Part shown: one piece after another, positions 15,710-17,370 of the stretch
Layout of the letters: the number at the start of each line of letters is the position of its first letter
Position numbering within the stretch: position 1 is the stretch's first letter
Assembly: GCA_018066065.1 (NCBI GenBank)
Contig: JAGHSC010000041.1
Coordinates: 1 to 17,370 of the forward strand
Length of the DNA stretch: 17,370 nucleotides
Source: Candidatus Cryptobacteroides faecihippi
GTDB lineage: Bacteria > Bacteroidota > Bacteroidia > Bacteroidales > UBA932
Reading direction: 5' to 3'
Program-made: the position numbers and the translations under genes
The notes under the pieces: model-generated
The model's database searches: none
What the model saw: the letters and a program-made list of their open reading frames with translations, nothing else
Told to the model about the DNA's origin: nothing

Positions 15710-17083
15710 TTATTCCTCTACCTGAGGGAGGCTTGCGAAGTAGCCTTCGAGCTCCTCGTCGGTAGGGAGACCGTCGGTCATCGTGCCGTCGTTGTACTTG
15801 CCGTAGGCAACGAGGTCGAAGTAACCGGTTCCGGAAAGGTTGAAGACGATTGTCTTTGCCTCACCTGTCTCCTTGCACTTGAGAGCCTCGTCGATGGCGA
15901 TCTTGATTGCGTGGCTGCTCTCAGGAGCAGGGAGGATACCCTCTGAGCGTGCGAATGTCACAGCTGCCTTGAAGACGTCTGTCTGCTCGACTGCACGGCA
16001 CTCGAAGACACCGTCATGGTAGAGCTGTGAGAGGATGGTGGACATACCGTGGAAGCGGAGACCTCCTGCGTGGTTTGCTGAAGGGATGAACTGGCTTCCG
16101 AGGGTGTACATCTTTGCGAGAGGGCAGATCCTTCCGGTGTCGCAGAAGTCGTAGGCGAACTTACCCTTGGTGAATGAAGGGCATGATGCCGGCTCTGCAG
16201 CGATGATCTTGTAGTTTGCCTCTCCGCGGAGCATCTCGCCGATGAATGGGGTTGCGAAACCACCGAGGTTTGAACCGCCACCGGTGCAGCCGATGAGGAT
16301 GTCTGGCTTGATGTCGTACTTCTTCATGGCCTTCTGAGCCTCGAGACCGATGATGGTCTGGTGGAGGAGTACCTGGTTGAGCACTGAACCGAGCTCGTAG
16401 CGGTAGCCTTCCTGTGTCACAGCTGCCTCGACAGCCTCTGAGATTGCACAACCGAGTGATCCGGTGGTACCAGGATGCTCAGCAAGGATCTTGCGTCCTA
16501 CCTCGGTGGTGTCGCTAGGAGAAGGAGTGACCTTGGCACCGTAGGTACGCATGACCTCGCGGCGGAAAGGTTTCTGCTCGTAGGAGCACTTCACCATGTA
16601 GACCTGGCAGTCGAGTCCGAAGTATGAGCATGCCATTGAAAGGGCTGTTCCCCACTGACCTGCACCTGTCTCTGTCGTAACACCCTTGAGGCCCTGCTTC
16701 TTTGCGTAGTAGACCTGGGCAATCGCAGAGTTGAGCTTGTGGCTTCCTGAGGTGTTGTTTCCCTCGAACTTGTAGAAGATCTTGGCTGGGGTGCCGAGAG
16801 CCTTCTCAAGGAAGGTTGCATGAACGAGAGGGGATGGACGGTACATCTTGTAGAAGTTGAGAACCTCCTCAGGGATGTCGATCCACTTGGTGTCGTTGTC
16901 AAGCTCCTGCTTTACGAGCTCCTTGCAGAAGATTGGCTCGAGTTCCTCTGCCTTGAGTGGCTGGCCGGTTCCTGGGTTGAGAAGCGGAGCTGGCTTGTTC
17001 TTCATGTCTGCGCGGACATTGTACCATTGGGTTGGGATCTCATCTTCCGAGAGATAGATCTTGTAGGGGATTTTTTCGTTCAT
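15710..17083 (-). CDS. trpB: TrpB2-type tryptophan synthase beta chain (TrpB-like PLP enzyme)
   Basis: The PLP-dependent enzyme joins indole and serine (TrpB2 may prefer phosphoserine) to make tryptophan in the cytoplasm. At 457 residues with a long N-terminal extension ('IPTQWYNVRADM', 'PLKAEELEPIF') it is the TrpB2 form, not the 400-residue TrpB1 that pairs with TrpA. K116 in GSHKLNSA is the PLP lysine. ETGAGQWG at 138-145 carries the catalytic glutamate and the TrpB2-typical Trp. GCTGGGSN at 265-272 binds the PLP phosphate. No trpA or other trp gene is adjacent, which fits a stand-alone indole-salvage enzyme. Codon choice leans to GGT/GGA, CCA/CCT, GCA and CTC more than in its neighbours, suggesting strong expression. 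ATG at 17083 is the only plausible start. Confidence 0.93.
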   Translation of the reverse strand: MNEKIPYKIYLSEDEIPTQWYNVRADMKNKPAPLLNPGTGQPLKAEELEPIFCKELVKQELDNDTKWIDIPEEVLNFYKMYRPSPLVHATFLEKALGTPAKIFYKFEGNNTSGSHKLNSAIAQVYYAKKQGLKGVTTETGAGQWGTALSMACSYFGLDCQVYMVKCSYEQKPFRREVMRTYGAKVTPSPSDTTEVGRKILAEHPGTTGSLGCAISEAVEAAVTQEGYRYELGSVLNQVLLHQTIIGLEAQKAMKKYDIKPDILIGCTGGGSNLGGFATPFIGEMLRGEANYKIIAAEPASCPSFTKGKFAYDFCDTGRICPLAKMYTLGSQFIPSANHAGGLRFHGMSTILSQLYHDGVFECRAVEQTDVFKAAVTFARSEGILPAPESSHAIKIAIDEALKCKETGEAKTIVFNLSGTGYFDLVAYGKYNDGTMTDGLPTDEELEGYFASLPQVEE

Positions 17084-17124
17084 TTTATTATAGCAATTTG
17101 GTAATAATCTGTGTGTATGAAGTG

Positions 17125-17153
17125 AAAAAGGTTGACCTTTTGTTCGAAGGTCA
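17125..17153 (-). terminator. Probable terminator after the cytochrome b gene
   Basis: A 7-bp inverted repeat, TGACCTT at 17133-17139 and AAGGTCA at 17147-17153, with a 7-nt loop. On the minus strand it is followed shortly by TTTTT (17125-17129). Placed 34 nt after the cytochrome b stop and well ahead of trpB, it looks like a modest intrinsic terminator. Confidence 0.6.
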
Positions 17154-17187
17154 TCTTAGTATCTTTTCTTTTTCTGTTTTTCTGTGC

Positions 17188-17370
17188 TTATGCCTGGATG
17201 AATGCGTTAACCGCAACAGCAACGAACATGAAGCAAATCAGAGATGCGACGATGATACCGATGACCTTGAGTCTCTTGAACCATGTCTGGTTGTTCCAGC
17301 CTACTGTCTGGAACATGCTCCAGAATCCGTGACACATGTGGAGCCATACTGCGATGAACCAGACAATGTA
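17188..17370 (-). CDS. sdhC: Succinate dehydrogenase/fumarate reductase cytochrome b subunit, C-terminal end
   Basis: The frame is open from the right edge to TAA at 17188-17190 and gives the last 60 residues, so the gene is cut by the window. The fragment starts YIVWFIAVWLHMCHGFWSMF and continues QTVGWNNQTWFKRLKVIG, then a final transmembrane helix ('IIVASLICFMFVAVAVNAF'). 'LHMxHGFWSxFQTxGxN' is the signature of the fifth-helix region of B-type, di-heme cytochrome b (about 220 residues, five helices), with one histidine likely a heme ligand. The subunit anchors the enzyme in the inner membrane and passes electrons to or from menaquinone. The usual Bacteroidales order is C-A-B, yet trpB, not the flavoprotein gene, lies downstream here. 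Confidence 0.88.
   Translation of the reverse strand, partial: YIVWFIAVWLHMCHGFWSMFQTVGWNNQTWFKRLKVIGIIVASLICFMFVAVAVNAFIQA

Noticed and set aside
17084..17187. Hairpin ahead of trpB as a tryptophan attenuator or T-box
   Set aside because: No leader peptide with Trp codons, no alternative stem, no T-box sequence; its position and T-run fit termination of the cytochrome b transcript.
1..17370. CRISPR array, tRNA, rRNA, transposon or long repeat
   Set aside because: Reading both strands by eye showed no regularly spaced repeats, no terminal inverted repeats with a transposase, and no RNA gene signature.

Overview
The window looks like a chromosomal segment of a Bacteroidota member, probably order Bacteroidales. 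The case rests on family content and signals: DUF3109, DUF2007, tandem DUF5117/DUF4953-type metalloproteases, a CotH-kinase lipoprotein, a TrpB2-type tryptophan synthase and a B-type succinate dehydrogenase/fumarate reductase cytochrome b. It is supported by several matches to the Bacteroidales -7 promoter box (TAnnTTTG) and by the lack of clear Shine-Dalgarno sequences. GC content is moderately high. Genus is not resolvable by eye; a Rikenellaceae- or UBA932-like lineage is only a guess. No rRNA, tRNA, CRISPR, insertion sequence or prophage was seen. No stretch over 300 bases lacks a gene; the longest gap is the 140-base divergent region 4488-4627.

Left part (1-4487). The C-terminal part of an M16 zinc peptidase enters from the left edge and overlaps a cysteine-rich DUF3109 gene. 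These converge on a minus-strand group, in transcription order: a membrane-anchored coiled-coil protein, the heme chaperone hemW (1-nt overlap), a small two-helix membrane protein and a DUF2007 protein.

Middle (4488-7350). A divergent promoter region separates that group from a tight plus-strand operon: a YtxH-domain protein, a holin-X-like (PF07332) membrane protein, an 81-residue protein of unknown function and a three-domain Xaa-Pro aminopeptidase (M24B). A perfect 12-bp hairpin at 7324-7350 separates this operon from the convergent minus-strand one.

Right part (7356-17370). A four-gene minus-strand operon of exported proteins is the most interesting region: an active-looking metzincin-type metalloprotease, a paralog that has lost every zinc ligand and the catalytic glutamate, a CotH-kinase-family lipoprotein, and a lipoprotein resembling six-hairpin glycosidases. 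The first three overlap by ATGA and the fourth follows after 10 nt. I infer that they act together in the cell envelope, but the sequence gives no substrate. Upstream lie a stand-alone trpB2-type gene and, at the right edge, the C-terminal 60 residues of an SdhC/FrdC cytochrome b, each followed by a hairpin that could end transcription.
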